Origin: Acidisoma sp. PAMC 29798
Lineage (GTDB): Bacteria > Pseudomonadota > Alphaproteobacteria > Acetobacterales > Acetobacteraceae
Direction: 5' to 3'
NCBI RefSeq assembly: GCF_030252425.1
Contig: NZ_CP126994.1
Location: 3,095,001 to 3,159,000, forward strand
Length of the DNA stretch: 64,000 nucleotides
The translations under genes and the position numbers were made by a program. Positions within the stretch are counted from its first letter, which is position 1; each line of letters opens with the position of its first letter. Shown one piece after another: positions 24,125 through 32,112 of this stretch. The notes under the pieces were generated by a model. That model worked only from the letters and a program-made list of their open reading frames with translations, was not told the DNA's origin and searched no databases.

Positions 24125-25338
24125 CGCCATTGGCCGTCGATGCACGGCATTGGTGGCGCGCGTCCGGTGCGCTGGAGCGCTATCTGACCGATCTGGTAGC
24201 GGTCGAGGTGCGGATTCTGCGGCCGGGCGGTCCCTGGCCGCCCCACATCGATCCACATCAGGTCAGGACGACAACACTGGGCCCGGACGGTCTTGGTCTG
24301 GACTCCCTCGAATGCATCGCGGTGGCTGCCGCCCTGTCGGAGGCGTTGCACCTGCACCGTGGTGGCCTTGCCGACACGCTGCTCACCGCGCCCCTATTGG
24401 GCGCCTGGGTGGACGCTGCTGCGGCGGCGCTCGACAGGTTCAGCGACCTCATGACGGTTCGCTCCTCGGGAAGCACCGGTCGATCGCGCAGTCATGTTCA
24501 CAAGACGGACGCCTTGGCGATGGAAGTCGGCCTTTGGGCTGAGATGCTGCCCGGCCGGCGCCGTATTCGCACGGCCGTCGCCTGTCATCACATTTACGGC
24601 TTTCTGTTCACCCTGATGCTGCCTGCCGCGATGGCGCTTCCGGTGGAGGATGCGCGCTCGTTCTCACCAGGCGCGGTCGCCGCGACAATGCGGCCTGGGG
24701 ATGTGATCATCGGCCATCCGGTGTTCTGGGACTCCCTGCTCCGTGCCGCACCATCGGGCTGGCCGCCCGACGTAATAGGCGTCACATCCGGCGCGCCTTG
24801 CGCCGCGGCGATATTTTCCGGCGTGAGGGCGGCGGGCCTTCTGCGTCTGATCGACGTCTATGGCAGCAGCGAGACGGCGGGCATCGGCTGGCGCGACGAA
24901 CCCGCTGCCTACCAGCTTCTCCCCTTGTGGGAGAGACGCCAGGACGGGGTACAAGCCGCAAGTGGCGGGCCCGCGGCTGCGCTGCCTGACAGGCTGGACT
25001 GGGACGGCGGGCAGCGTTTCCGGATCGGGGCCCGGAACGACGGGGCGGTGATGGTCGGCGGTATAAACGTCGACCTGGGTCGGGTTCGCGCCGTGCTGCG
25101 TGAGCATCCAGACGTGGCTGACGCCGTGGTCAGGCTGATGCGGCCGTCAGAAGGCGCGCGGCTGAAGGCGTTCTTGAAGCCGCTGGAGGACAGCAGCGTG
25201 AATGTAGAGGCGCTGCGCCTTTCGGTTTTAGATTTTGCCGAAGCGCGGCTCTCGGTGCCCGAGCGCCCGAGAGCCTATCGCTTTGGACGCGATCTTCCTC
25301 AAAGCGAAACGGGCAAGCCGACAGACTGGGATGTCTGA
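24121..25338 (+). CDS. pcl: p-Coumarate:CoA ligase of the PYP-activation type
   Basis: 405 residues, matching the short PYP-linked ligases (about 390-400 residues) and well below plant 4CL (about 540). The adenylation loop is RSSGSTGRSRSHVHKT, the ATP motif is VYGSSETAGIG, and the C-terminal catalytic Lys lies in LPQSETGKPTDW. Such enzymes adenylate p-coumarate and make p-coumaroyl-CoA, from which the chromophore is transferred to the PYP cysteine. Its overlap with the cyclase gene and place two genes behind pyp reproduce the pyp-pcl pairing known from Rhodobacter. A tyrosine ammonia-lyase, needed to make p-coumarate from tyrosine, is not in the window. Confidence 0.9.
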   Translation: MTPLAVDARHWWRASGALERYLTDLVAVEVRILRPGGPWPPHIDPHQVRTTTLGPDGLGLDSLECIAVAAALSEALHLHRGGLADTLLTAPLLGAWVDAAAAALDRFSDLMTVRSSGSTGRSRSHVHKTDALAMEVGLWAEMLPGRRRIRTAVACHHIYGFLFTLMLPAAMALPVEDARSFSPGAVAATMRPGDVIIGHPVFWDSLLRAAPSGWPPDVIGVTSGAPCAAAIFSGVRAAGLLRLIDVYGSSETAGIGWRDEPAAYQLLPLWERRQDGVQAASGGPAAALPDRLDWDGGQRFRIGARNDGAVMVGGINVDLGRVRAVLREHPDVADAVVRLMRPSEGARLKAFLKPLEDSSVNVEALRLSVLDFAEARLSVPERPRAYRFGRDLPQSETGKPTDWDV

Positions 25339-25345
25339 CGACAGT

Positions 25346-25753
25346 TCAGACCGAAACGGTGCCCTCAGGAAGCTGGCCATTCGGGGTCATAGCGTTGACA
25401 GCATTCGGCAGGTGCTGCGCCAATTGACCGAGGAAGTCATTGGGCTCCATGCCCGCTTGGGCCGCCATGCCGTTCACCCGATCCTGGCCCAAGACGCTTT
25501 GAAGCTGACCCGGAGATACGGACTGGTTGGGCCCATTGCTGATCCAAGATTGCACGACCTGACCTAACCCGGCCTGCTGGAATGCGGACAGAAGCCCACC
25601 CAGGCCACCGCCTGCTCCCATTCCGCCGGTGGGAGCTTGCTGCGACCCCGCGCCGCCCTGCCCGCTGAGGAGACTGGTCAACACGCCTCCCATTGAGGAC
25701 GAGCCGCCGGAACTTTGCATCAAGTCACCGACAACCGACTCTAATAGACCCAT
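25346..25753 (-). CDS. YidB family protein (DUF937)
   Basis: 135 residues. The N-terminus MGLLESVVGDLMQ, the low-complexity Gly/Ser/Gln middle (GGMGAGGGLGGLLSAFQQAG) and the C-terminal WISNGPNQSVSPGQLQSVLG are characteristic of YidB/DUF937 proteins. Their function is unknown. The gene converges with pcl (7 nt between stop codons). Confidence 0.88.
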   Translation of the reverse strand: MGLLESVVGDLMQSSGGSSSMGGVLTSLLSGQGGAGSQQAPTGGMGAGGGLGGLLSAFQQAGLGQVVQSWISNGPNQSVSPGQLQSVLGQDRVNGMAAQAGMEPNDFLGQLAQHLPNAVNAMTPNGQLPEGTVSV

Positions 25754-25781
25754 GGTGCTTGATCCTTCATGATCGGTGTGG

Positions 25782-25801
25782 CGGCCCGTTCATCCGGGCC
25801 G
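25782..25801. terminator. Hairpin upstream of yidB, possible terminator
   Basis: CGGCCCG (25782-25788) and CGGGCCG (25795-25801) form a 7-bp perfect stem with a 6-nt loop, followed on the plus strand by TTATG. There is no long T-tract, so a role in termination is uncertain. Confidence 0.35.
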
Positions 25802-25973
25802 TTATGTCTCCGCCCACAACTGGCCCCCTCAGCCTGCAATGCGAGCCGCCTCGCCGGAACTTGAACCATGGCCCGGTCATTGAGGCTGCAAGCGCCAACC
25901 ACGACTTCCTGATTTCATACGGGCTGCAGTAGACTAATCCTCCTGGGCAAGTCGCCCACCAGACAGGGTCCCG

Positions 25974-26669
25974 ATGGTCGCGGCCGCTTGGAATCTCTTG
26001 ATCGCGGCGTGGTCTCACGCGCTGGACATAGTCGGGTCGCCTCTTCTCTCCGGCCTCGCCAGTGTGGCGCTGCTCTTGGCCTTCGTCCTGGTGAGCGGAC
26101 TGCCGCGCGAGCGGGCGTCCTGGTTTGCGCGTTTCGGATGGGGCCTGTGTCTCGTCCTGGTTCTTTGGTGCGGGCTGGCGCAGTGGTCGGCCGTGACGAC
26201 GGTCTATCAGGACCACGTCGCCCTGGTCGCCCTGGCGCAGCAGCGCCGCTCTGAAATCGATAGGCTGCGTGTTCAGAACGCGACCCTTCGCGGCCAGCTA
26301 CAGCACCTGAACACTGCGATAAGCCAGGTCAAAACCGCGACCGCAACCGACACCGCCCGCCCGTCCAGCACAACCGCACCAAGCTCATCCGCAGGCTTAT
26401 CCTCCGCTCATGATCCCGATGGGCTTTACCAATTTGGGGAGAAAGTTGCCGACGTCACGGGCGTGCGCATCGATCGGCCAGACGGCGTCGTTTCCTTCGA
26501 TCGCCTGACGACCAGATCTCATATCACCTTCGAAAGCGTTGCAGATTTCGGCACACTGCACCTTCAAGCCTGTAGCAGTCAGACGAAATGGTCCGAACTC
26601 GCCATCAGCAATGTGACCGTAACGAACTATCTCGGTGTGCTGTGCAAGATCGTTAATCCCGGCAGATGA
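25974..26669 (+). CDS. Hypothetical membrane-anchored protein with coiled coil
   Basis: 231 residues, family not recognised. Two hydrophobic segments (about 25-45, LLSGLASVALLLAFVLVSGL; and about 55-72, GWGLCLVLVLWCGLAQW) are followed by a helical, heptad-like segment (ALAQQRRSEIDRLRVQNATL). A Ser/Thr/Ala-rich linker (TARPSSTTAPSSSAG) leads to a C-terminal beta-rich domain of about 90 residues ending CKIVNPGR with two Cys. A periplasmic C-terminal domain is likely. ATG 25974 is the only good start. The function is not known. Confidence 0.7.
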   Translation: MVAAAWNLLIAAWSHALDIVGSPLLSGLASVALLLAFVLVSGLPRERASWFARFGWGLCLVLVLWCGLAQWSAVTTVYQDHVALVALAQQRRSEIDRLRVQNATLRGQLQHLNTAISQVKTATATDTARPSSTTAPSSSAGLSSAHDPDGLYQFGEKVADVTGVRIDRPDGVVSFDRLTTRSHITFESVADFGTLHLQACSSQTKWSELAISNVTVTNYLGVLCKIVNPGR

Positions 26670-26792
26670 TGCTGCGCCAGGCGGCGCGGCCCTCTCCAAG
26701 CGCGGTGTTGGCTTAATGTCAGAAGCAGAGTAAGCGGCGACATCCGGCACAGTGATAGAACTGACCGACGGTTACCAAGGAGCGCAGAGCGA

Positions 26793-27686
26793 ATGGCCAG
26801 TGTGCCTCATACGCCATTGCTTGGGGATCGTCCGTTCGACCCTCGGATGGAGGGCGGTTCATACCGCCGGATAGATCGCCGGTATATCTACGGCGGTGTA
26901 GCGGCCGTGATCGTCATCTGCTTCTTGGCCCTCAATCCTTTCCGGGAAGTGGGCCCAGGCAGCCGTGGCGTCTTGATGACCTTCAGCAGCGTCCACGGCG
27001 ACGTGCTCGCGCCTGGCCTGCACCTGATCCTGCCCATTGCGCAGTCAGTCGTGCAGATGAATGTCCAGGTGCAGAACTTCCAGAACAAGGAAGAGGCGGC
27101 CTCCCGCGACCTGCAGACGGTCCATACGGAGGTGGCGATCAACTATCACATCACGCCCGAGGATGCCGCGTGGATCTACCAGCATGTCGGCACGCTATCT
27201 GAGGTCGAAAGCCGCGTCATCGCGCCGGCTATTTCGAACGCGGTGAAGGCAGCAACCGCCCATTACGATGCGGCGGACCTGATCGTTCAACGGGATAAGG
27301 TCGCCCTGGAAATCGACACACTGTTGCGAACGGCGCTGCAGTCCTACCGGGTTATCATCGACGCGGTGAACATCACGGACTTCCAGTTTTCCGACGAATT
27401 CACGGCAGCCATTGAGGCCAAGCAGGTCGCGCAACAGCAGGCCCAGCAGGCCGCCTTCACTCTCGACAAGGTTCGGGTGGACGCTCAGCAGCAGGTCCTT
27501 CAGGCGCAGGCCCATGCGACGGCTCAGGTGGCGGCTGCCGAAGGTCAGGCCAAGGCGAACACGATGGTGACGGCGACCTTGAGCCCGTCCATCCTCCAGC
27601 AGCTGGCCATCGAACGATGGAATGGCGTTCTGCCGATCTATCTCGGCGCCGGCGCCCCGATGCCCTTCCTCAGCGCCGGTCGCTGA
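26793..27686 (+). CDS. Prohibitin-type SPFH domain protein
   Basis: 297 residues. One transmembrane segment (about 29-48, YIYGGVAAVIVICFLALNPF) precedes a prohibitin-type SPFH domain (VGPGSRGVLMTFSSVHGDVL onwards), and the C-terminal third is a long Gln/Ala-rich helix (EAKQVAQQQAQQAAFTLDKV). Prohibitins form large ring or scaffold assemblies at membranes. AAGGAG about 11 nt upstream supports ATG 26793. It is unrelated in position to the three HflK/C-like genes at 47-51 kb. Confidence 0.9.
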   Translation: MASVPHTPLLGDRPFDPRMEGGSYRRIDRRYIYGGVAAVIVICFLALNPFREVGPGSRGVLMTFSSVHGDVLAPGLHLILPIAQSVVQMNVQVQNFQNKEEAASRDLQTVHTEVAINYHITPEDAAWIYQHVGTLSEVESRVIAPAISNAVKAATAHYDAADLIVQRDKVALEIDTLLRTALQSYRVIIDAVNITDFQFSDEFTAAIEAKQVAQQQAQQAAFTLDKVRVDAQQQVLQAQAHATAQVAAAEGQAKANTMVTATLSPSILQQLAIERWNGVLPIYLGAGAPMPFLSAGR

Positions 27687-27706
27687 GAGGCACCGCACGG
27701 CGGCGG

Positions 27707-27736
27707 AGGCCGCGCCCTTCCGCAGGGTCGCGGCCT
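27707..27736. terminator. Hairpin between convergent genes
   Basis: AGGCCGCG pairs with CGCGGCCT and CCCT with AGGG (one bulged T). It lies between the stop of the prohibitin gene and that of the GST gene and probably terminates both; the T-tract is weak. Confidence 0.55.
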
Positions 27737-27744
27737 TATCGCGA

Positions 27745-28374
27745 TCAGGGGTCGGTCGTGTGGAAGCTGCCTAGCCCCGAAACCAGGCTCCACCAGGCAC
27801 TGACGCCGGGAAGGGCAAGAAACTCGTCCTTATGCGGCGTGAGCATCACATAGGCCATGATCGGCGCGAGATAGAAGTCAGCGAGGCTGACATGGTCCCC
27901 GGCCAAATAGGACGCGTCGCCCTTGATGCCCATCAAGGTGCTCACCGTCAGCTTACCGTCCTCAAGACCCTTGTGATGCGCCGCTTCGTTCTTGCCGCCG
28001 ACGAAATCGGGGAAGAGGTGATACGCAACCACGCCGCCGAGCAGGGCGCCGTAGCCGTAGCTGTCGATGATGGACAGAACCATGTCCATGCGCGCGACGT
28101 CCTTGGGCTCGGACGGAACCAGGGACGGGCCGGGAAGCACGGTATTGAGATAGCGCGCAATCGCCGGCGTCTCGATAATGCGGAACCCGTCGATGTCCAC
28201 CACCGGCACCTTGCCAAAGGGATGGCGCTCAAGGTGCTCCGGCGTCTTCGGCTCACCTTCGAGCACGTTCAGCGGCACCTGCTCATAGTCCTGCACGCCC
28301 TTCTCAGCCAGCAGCATGCGGATGGTCCGAACATAGGTGGAGTGGCTGAAGCCCCAGAGGATGATCTTGCTCAT
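27745..28374 (-). CDS. Glutathione S-transferase family protein
   Basis: 209 residues from ATG 28374. The N-terminal thioredoxin-like domain has IILWGFSHSTYVRTIRMLLA and the conserved cis-Pro segment GKVPVVDIDGFRIIETPAIA with the glutathione-binding E-T/S pair. The all-helical C-terminal domain includes YLAGDHVSLADFYLAPIMAY. The Ser/Thr residues near position 10 favour a serine-type (beta/zeta-like) enzyme. The frame is open for ten more codons upstream, but these are not conserved. Substrate unknown. Confidence 0.88.
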   Translation of the reverse strand: MSKIILWGFSHSTYVRTIRMLLAEKGVQDYEQVPLNVLEGEPKTPEHLERHPFGKVPVVDIDGFRIIETPAIARYLNTVLPGPSLVPSEPKDVARMDMVLSIIDSYGYGALLGGVVAYHLFPDFVGGKNEAAHHKGLEDGKLTVSTLMGIKGDASYLAGDHVSLADFYLAPIMAYVMLTPHKDEFLALPGVSAWWSLVSGLGSFHTTDP

Positions 28375-28682
28375 GCAGTCGGACCTTTTCGTTGAGAATG
28401 ACACGCGACGCGCGATCCGGGCCGCCCCTCGGGACTTGCTCGAAAGCGACCTTATATCTAGGGAGAGTTCCCCCGGTCGCTACGTCCTTATCCTCTCTTT
28501 GCCGTCCCGAGTGGAGCGAATTTGAGGTTTCATCGTCTCGCGTAGGCGGGATGGCCCGCCGACCTGAAACTGTCACATGTCCGGGGTGGACGACGCTGCG
28601 CCCTCCCTCCAGTGGACCACCCGAGGGCCGCATCGTCGTTGCCTTGCCCCTGCCTTGCTCCCCGCCTTGCTGAGGATCCCCC
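28375..28682. other. 308-nt divergent intergenic region
   Basis: It separates the GST gene and the decarboxylase gene and must contain both promoters. A short stem GGCGGG-ATGG-CCCGCC lies near 28541-28556. No gene, known riboswitch or convincing operator was seen. Confidence 0.4.
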
Positions 28683-31055
28683 ATGGAATACGCGCGTCGC
28701 TTCAAGTTCCTGATCTGCGTTCCGGCCTTTAACGAGGCGGATCTGGAGGGCGCCCGCCTTCTCCAGATCCTCGGCGAAATCGAGGAGGACGGCTATACCA
28801 TCATGCGCGCCCGGCGGGACGATGACGCCGAACTGGCGATCCGCACCGACGCTGCCATCGGCTGCGTGGTGGTCGATTGGGGCAAGAAGGGCGCGAGCGG
28901 CAAATCCGCCGACCTGATCCAGTTGATCCGCAGGCGCGGCCTCGACATGCCGATCATCGTGCTGGTCCGACGCCAGACGTTGGAGCAGATCCCGGTCGAT
29001 GTGCTGGACCATGTCGATGGCTTCATCTTTCTGGGCGAGGAGACGCCCGACTTCATCGCCAAGACGCTTATCGCGCGCCTGCGGCAATATGCGGACAGCC
29101 TCAAGACGCCGTTCTTCGGCGCCCTGGTCGATTATGCCGAACAGGGCAATATGCTGTGGACCTGCCCCGGCCATAATGGCGGCGCCTTTTATCGCCGCAG
29201 CCCAATCGGCCGCATCTTCGTGGAGCATCTGGGCGAAGCGGTATTCCGCGACGATCTCGACAATTCGGTGCTGCAACTCGGCGATCTGCTGACCCACGAG
29301 GGTCCGGCGCTGCGGGCGCAGCAGGAGGCAGCGAAGATCTTTGGCGCCGAACGCACCTATTTCGTGCTCAACGGCACCTCGACCTCCAACAAGATCGCCC
29401 TCAGCGCGATCCTGGCGGAAGGCGACGTGGTGCTGTTCGACCGCAACAACCACAAGGCTGCGCATCACGGCGCGCTGTTCCTGGCCGGTGCCACGCCCAT
29501 CTTCGTCGAAACAGCCCGCAATCCGCATGGCATGATCGGCCCGATGCGCTATGCGGCCCTGGACGAAGCCCATTTGCGCGATGCCATTCGCGCCCATCCG
29601 CTGATCCCGGATGGCGAGGAGATTTCGCGCCGCCCTCGCCCCTTCCGCGCGGCAGTGATCGAGCAATGCACCTATGACGGCACGATCGGCTCGGCCGATG
29701 ACGTGCTCGATCGCATCGGGCATCTCTGCGACTACATCCTGTTCGATGAGGCCTGGGCCGGCTTCATGAAGTTTCATCCGCTGTTCCGGGGCCGCTACGG
29801 CATGGGGCTGCGCCCGCTGGGGCCGGACGATCCCGGCATCATCGTGACGCAGAGCACGCATAAGCAGCTTGCGAGCTTTTCCCAGGCGTCGCAGATCCAT
29901 GTGAAGGACAGCCATCTCGATGGGCAGCGCCGCCAGGTCGGGCATCGGCGCTTCAACGAGATGTTCCTGCTCCATGCCTCGACCAGCCCGTTCTATCCGC
30001 TCTTTGCCTCGCTCGATGTCGGCGCGCAGATGATGAAGGGGCGCTCGGGTGAGGTCTTGTGGGACGATACGGTGCGGCTCGGGATCGAGATGCGGAAGAA
30101 GATCCGCATGGCGAAACGCGAATACGTCGAGAACGAACCCGATGTCGCGCGTCGCTGGTTCTTCGAGCCCTTCGTGCCGAAATTCGTGCAGGCGTCCCAG
30201 CATAGCGCGGACTATGCGGGTGCGCGCTGGGAAGATGCGCCGACCGATCTTTTGGCAAGCGACGTCGCGCAATGGGAGTTGCGCCCGGGCGAGGAATGGC
30301 ATGGCTTTCCGCATAGCCGGGCGGGCTGGGCGATCACCGACCCGAACAAGCTGACGCTGCTGACACCGGGCTTCGATGAGACATCGCCGGACGGCTATGC
30401 TGACCACGGCGTGCCGGCGCCGATCGTCGCGGAATACCTGCGGCAGAACAATATCGTGGCCGAGAAGAACGACCTCAACTCCCTGCTATTCCTGCTGACG
30501 CCGGGCGTGGAGAGCAGCAAGGCCGGAACCTTGCTGGCGCATCTCGTCACCTTCAAGAAGCTGCATGACGAGAACCGGTTGCTGCATGAGGTCATTCCCG
30601 ATTTCGTGCAGCGGCGGCCGCAGCGCTATGCGGGCGTCAGGCTGCGCGACCTCTGCGCCGACATGCACGCCTTCTATCGCGCGGCGGGCACCAGTGCGTT
30701 GCAGGCGGCACAGTTTCGCGCCGAGCATCTGCCGGAACTCGCCATGCATCCAAGCCAGGCGAGCCGCGAACTGGTGCGCAACAATGTCGATTACATACCG
30801 CTGGATGAGACACCGGGGCGGATCGCCGCCACGCTATGGCTGGTTTATCCGCCGGGCATCGCGACCGTCGTCGCCGGTGAGCGCCTAGGGCGCCAAGCGA
30901 GCCCGATGATCGCCTATCTGAAGGTGTTCGAGCAGGCGGCCAACCTTTTCCCCGGCTTCGATACCGAGGTTCAGGGCCTGTATCGGGAGACGAAGGATGG
31001 CCGGATGCGGTTCTATACCTATGTGGTGCGGGAGGAGTCGCCCGGCGGTCGATGA
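28683..31055 (+). CDS. Orn/Lys/Arg decarboxylase, fold type I PLP enzyme
   Basis: 790 residues, in the range of large inducible bacterial ornithine, lysine or arginine decarboxylases. An N-terminal receiver-like wing (about 1-130) is followed by the PLP domain with WTCPGHNGGAFYRRSPIGR, the PLP-Asp/Ala region LFDEAWAGFMKFHPLF and the Schiff-base Lys in VTQSTHKQLASFSQASQIH. The C-terminal domain starts about 600. Decarboxylation of a basic amino acid yields a polyamine (putrescine, cadaverine or agmatine) and consumes a proton, so it may serve acid resistance. Which amino acid is used cannot be read from the sequence. A 35-bp inverted repeat lies right behind the stop. Confidence 0.9.
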   Translation: MEYARRFKFLICVPAFNEADLEGARLLQILGEIEEDGYTIMRARRDDDAELAIRTDAAIGCVVVDWGKKGASGKSADLIQLIRRRGLDMPIIVLVRRQTLEQIPVDVLDHVDGFIFLGEETPDFIAKTLIARLRQYADSLKTPFFGALVDYAEQGNMLWTCPGHNGGAFYRRSPIGRIFVEHLGEAVFRDDLDNSVLQLGDLLTHEGPALRAQQEAAKIFGAERTYFVLNGTSTSNKIALSAILAEGDVVLFDRNNHKAAHHGALFLAGATPIFVETARNPHGMIGPMRYAALDEAHLRDAIRAHPLIPDGEEISRRPRPFRAAVIEQCTYDGTIGSADDVLDRIGHLCDYILFDEAWAGFMKFHPLFRGRYGMGLRPLGPDDPGIIVTQSTHKQLASFSQASQIHVKDSHLDGQRRQVGHRRFNEMFLLHASTSPFYPLFASLDVGAQMMKGRSGEVLWDDTVRLGIEMRKKIRMAKREYVENEPDVARRWFFEPFVPKFVQASQHSADYAGARWEDAPTDLLASDVAQWELRPGEEWHGFPHSRAGWAITDPNKLTLLTPGFDETSPDGYADHGVPAPIVAEYLRQNNIVAEKNDLNSLLFLLTPGVESSKAGTLLAHLVTFKKLHDENRLLHEVIPDFVQRRPQRYAGVRLRDLCADMHAFYRAAGTSALQAAQFRAEHLPELAMHPSQASRELVRNNVDYIPLDETPGRIAATLWLVYPPGIATVVAGERLGRQASPMIAYLKVFEQAANLFPGFDTEVQGLYRETKDGRMRFYTYVVREESPGGR

Positions 31056-31132
31056 TCGTAGAGCGGAAAAGCGCAGCGTAGTCCGCCATCCCGGAGGTGG
31101 CGGACTACGCTGCGCTTTTCCGCCCTACGATC
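31054..31132. repeat. Dispersed palindromic element, copy 2 (long double form); terminator
   Basis: Arms 31054-31088 and 31098-31132 are 35-nt inverted repeats with one mismatch and a 9-nt loop. Each arm carries the GCGGAAAAGCGCAGCG motif of the single copies at 3210 and 44546, here as a head-to-head pair. It lies between the convergent decarboxylase and ppk2 genes, where its extreme hairpin would block transcription from both sides. Confidence 0.85.
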
Positions 31133-31141
31133 CGGCTCTGC

Positions 31142-32068
31142 CTAATAAATCGGCGGCACGAACATCTCAGGCGGCACCGGCCCCCGGATATAGTCGGGAT
31201 TGCGCACCCGCTCCGGCAGCACGATCGGGTCGTGCTGAACCTCTTCATAGGGAATCTGGCTGAGCAGGTGGTGGATGCAGTTCAGCCGCGCCTTCTTCTT
31301 GTCGACCGCCTTGACCACCCACCAGGGCGCCTCGGGGATATGAGTCGCTTCCATCATCGCTTCTTTGGCATGGGTATACTGCTCCCACCGGACCCGTGAC
31401 TGCAGGTCCATCGGGCTCAGCTTCCACTGCTTGATGGGATCGTGGATGCGCATGTCGAAGCGCAGATGCTGCTCGTCATCCGTGATCGAGAACCAGTATT
31501 TGATCAGGATGGTGCCCGAGCGGATGAGCATCCGCTCGAAATCGGGCACACTGCGGAAGAACTCGGCAACGTCATCCTCAGTGCAAAAGCCCATGACGCG
31601 CTCTACGCCGGCGCGGTTGTACCAGCTGCGGTCGAACAGCACGATCTCCCCGCCGGCCGGCAGGTGCGAGACATAGCGCTGAAAATACCACTGCGTTTTT
31701 TCGCGCTCGGTCGGTGCCGGCAACGCCGCCACCCGGCAGACGCGCGGGTTGAGGCGCTGCGTGATCCGCTTGATCACGCCGCCCTTGCCCGCAGAATCCC
31801 GGCCCTCGAACAGGACGACGACCTTGAGCTTGTTCTTGACCACCCAGTCTTGCAGCTTCACCAGCTCGGACTGGAGCCGAAACAGCTCCTTGAAATAGAC
31901 CGCGCGATCAAGCCGATCATCCTGCAAGGGATCGTCGGACGTATTGCGCAGATGACGCTCCATCCGCGCTTCGTCCATTTCCATTTCCAGCTCTTCGTCC
32001 AAGCTGTCCATGATCTCAGCGCGAACGCTTTCGAAGGCGGCATTCGCGTTCATGGAGTCATCGGTCAT
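31142..32068 (-). CDS. ppk2: Polyphosphate kinase 2
   Basis: 308 residues, class I PPK2 length. Walker A is EGRDSAGKGGVIKRITQRLN, the lid/Walker B segment is DRSWYNRAGVERVMGF, and the family also shows the SHLPAGGEIVLF strand and RSGTILIKYWFSITDDEQ. PPK2 enzymes use polyphosphate to phosphorylate GDP or ADP (or the reverse), storing phosphate and nucleotide energy. An acidic N-terminal helix (EEELEMEMDE-like) is usual. ATG 32068 is the family start. The MFS gene ends 44 nt upstream. Confidence 0.95.
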   Translation of the reverse strand: MTDDSMNANAAFESVRAEIMDSLDEELEMEMDEARMERHLRNTSDDPLQDDRLDRAVYFKELFRLQSELVKLQDWVVKNKLKVVVLFEGRDSAGKGGVIKRITQRLNPRVCRVAALPAPTEREKTQWYFQRYVSHLPAGGEIVLFDRSWYNRAGVERVMGFCTEDDVAEFFRSVPDFERMLIRSGTILIKYWFSITDDEQHLRFDMRIHDPIKQWKLSPMDLQSRVRWEQYTHAKEAMMEATHIPEAPWWVVKAVDKKKARLNCIHHLLSQIPYEEVQHDPIVLPERVRNPDYIRGPVPPEMFVPPIY

Positions 32069-32112
32069 GCGTCATCTGTCCTTGCGCGGGATGGGTCAGA
32101 AAGGGTGTCGTG

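Noticed and set aside
28530-30407. A 625-codon frame antisense to the decarboxylase gene
   Set aside because: The opposite strand encodes an unmistakable PLP decarboxylase; the antisense product is Arg/His-rich without domains.
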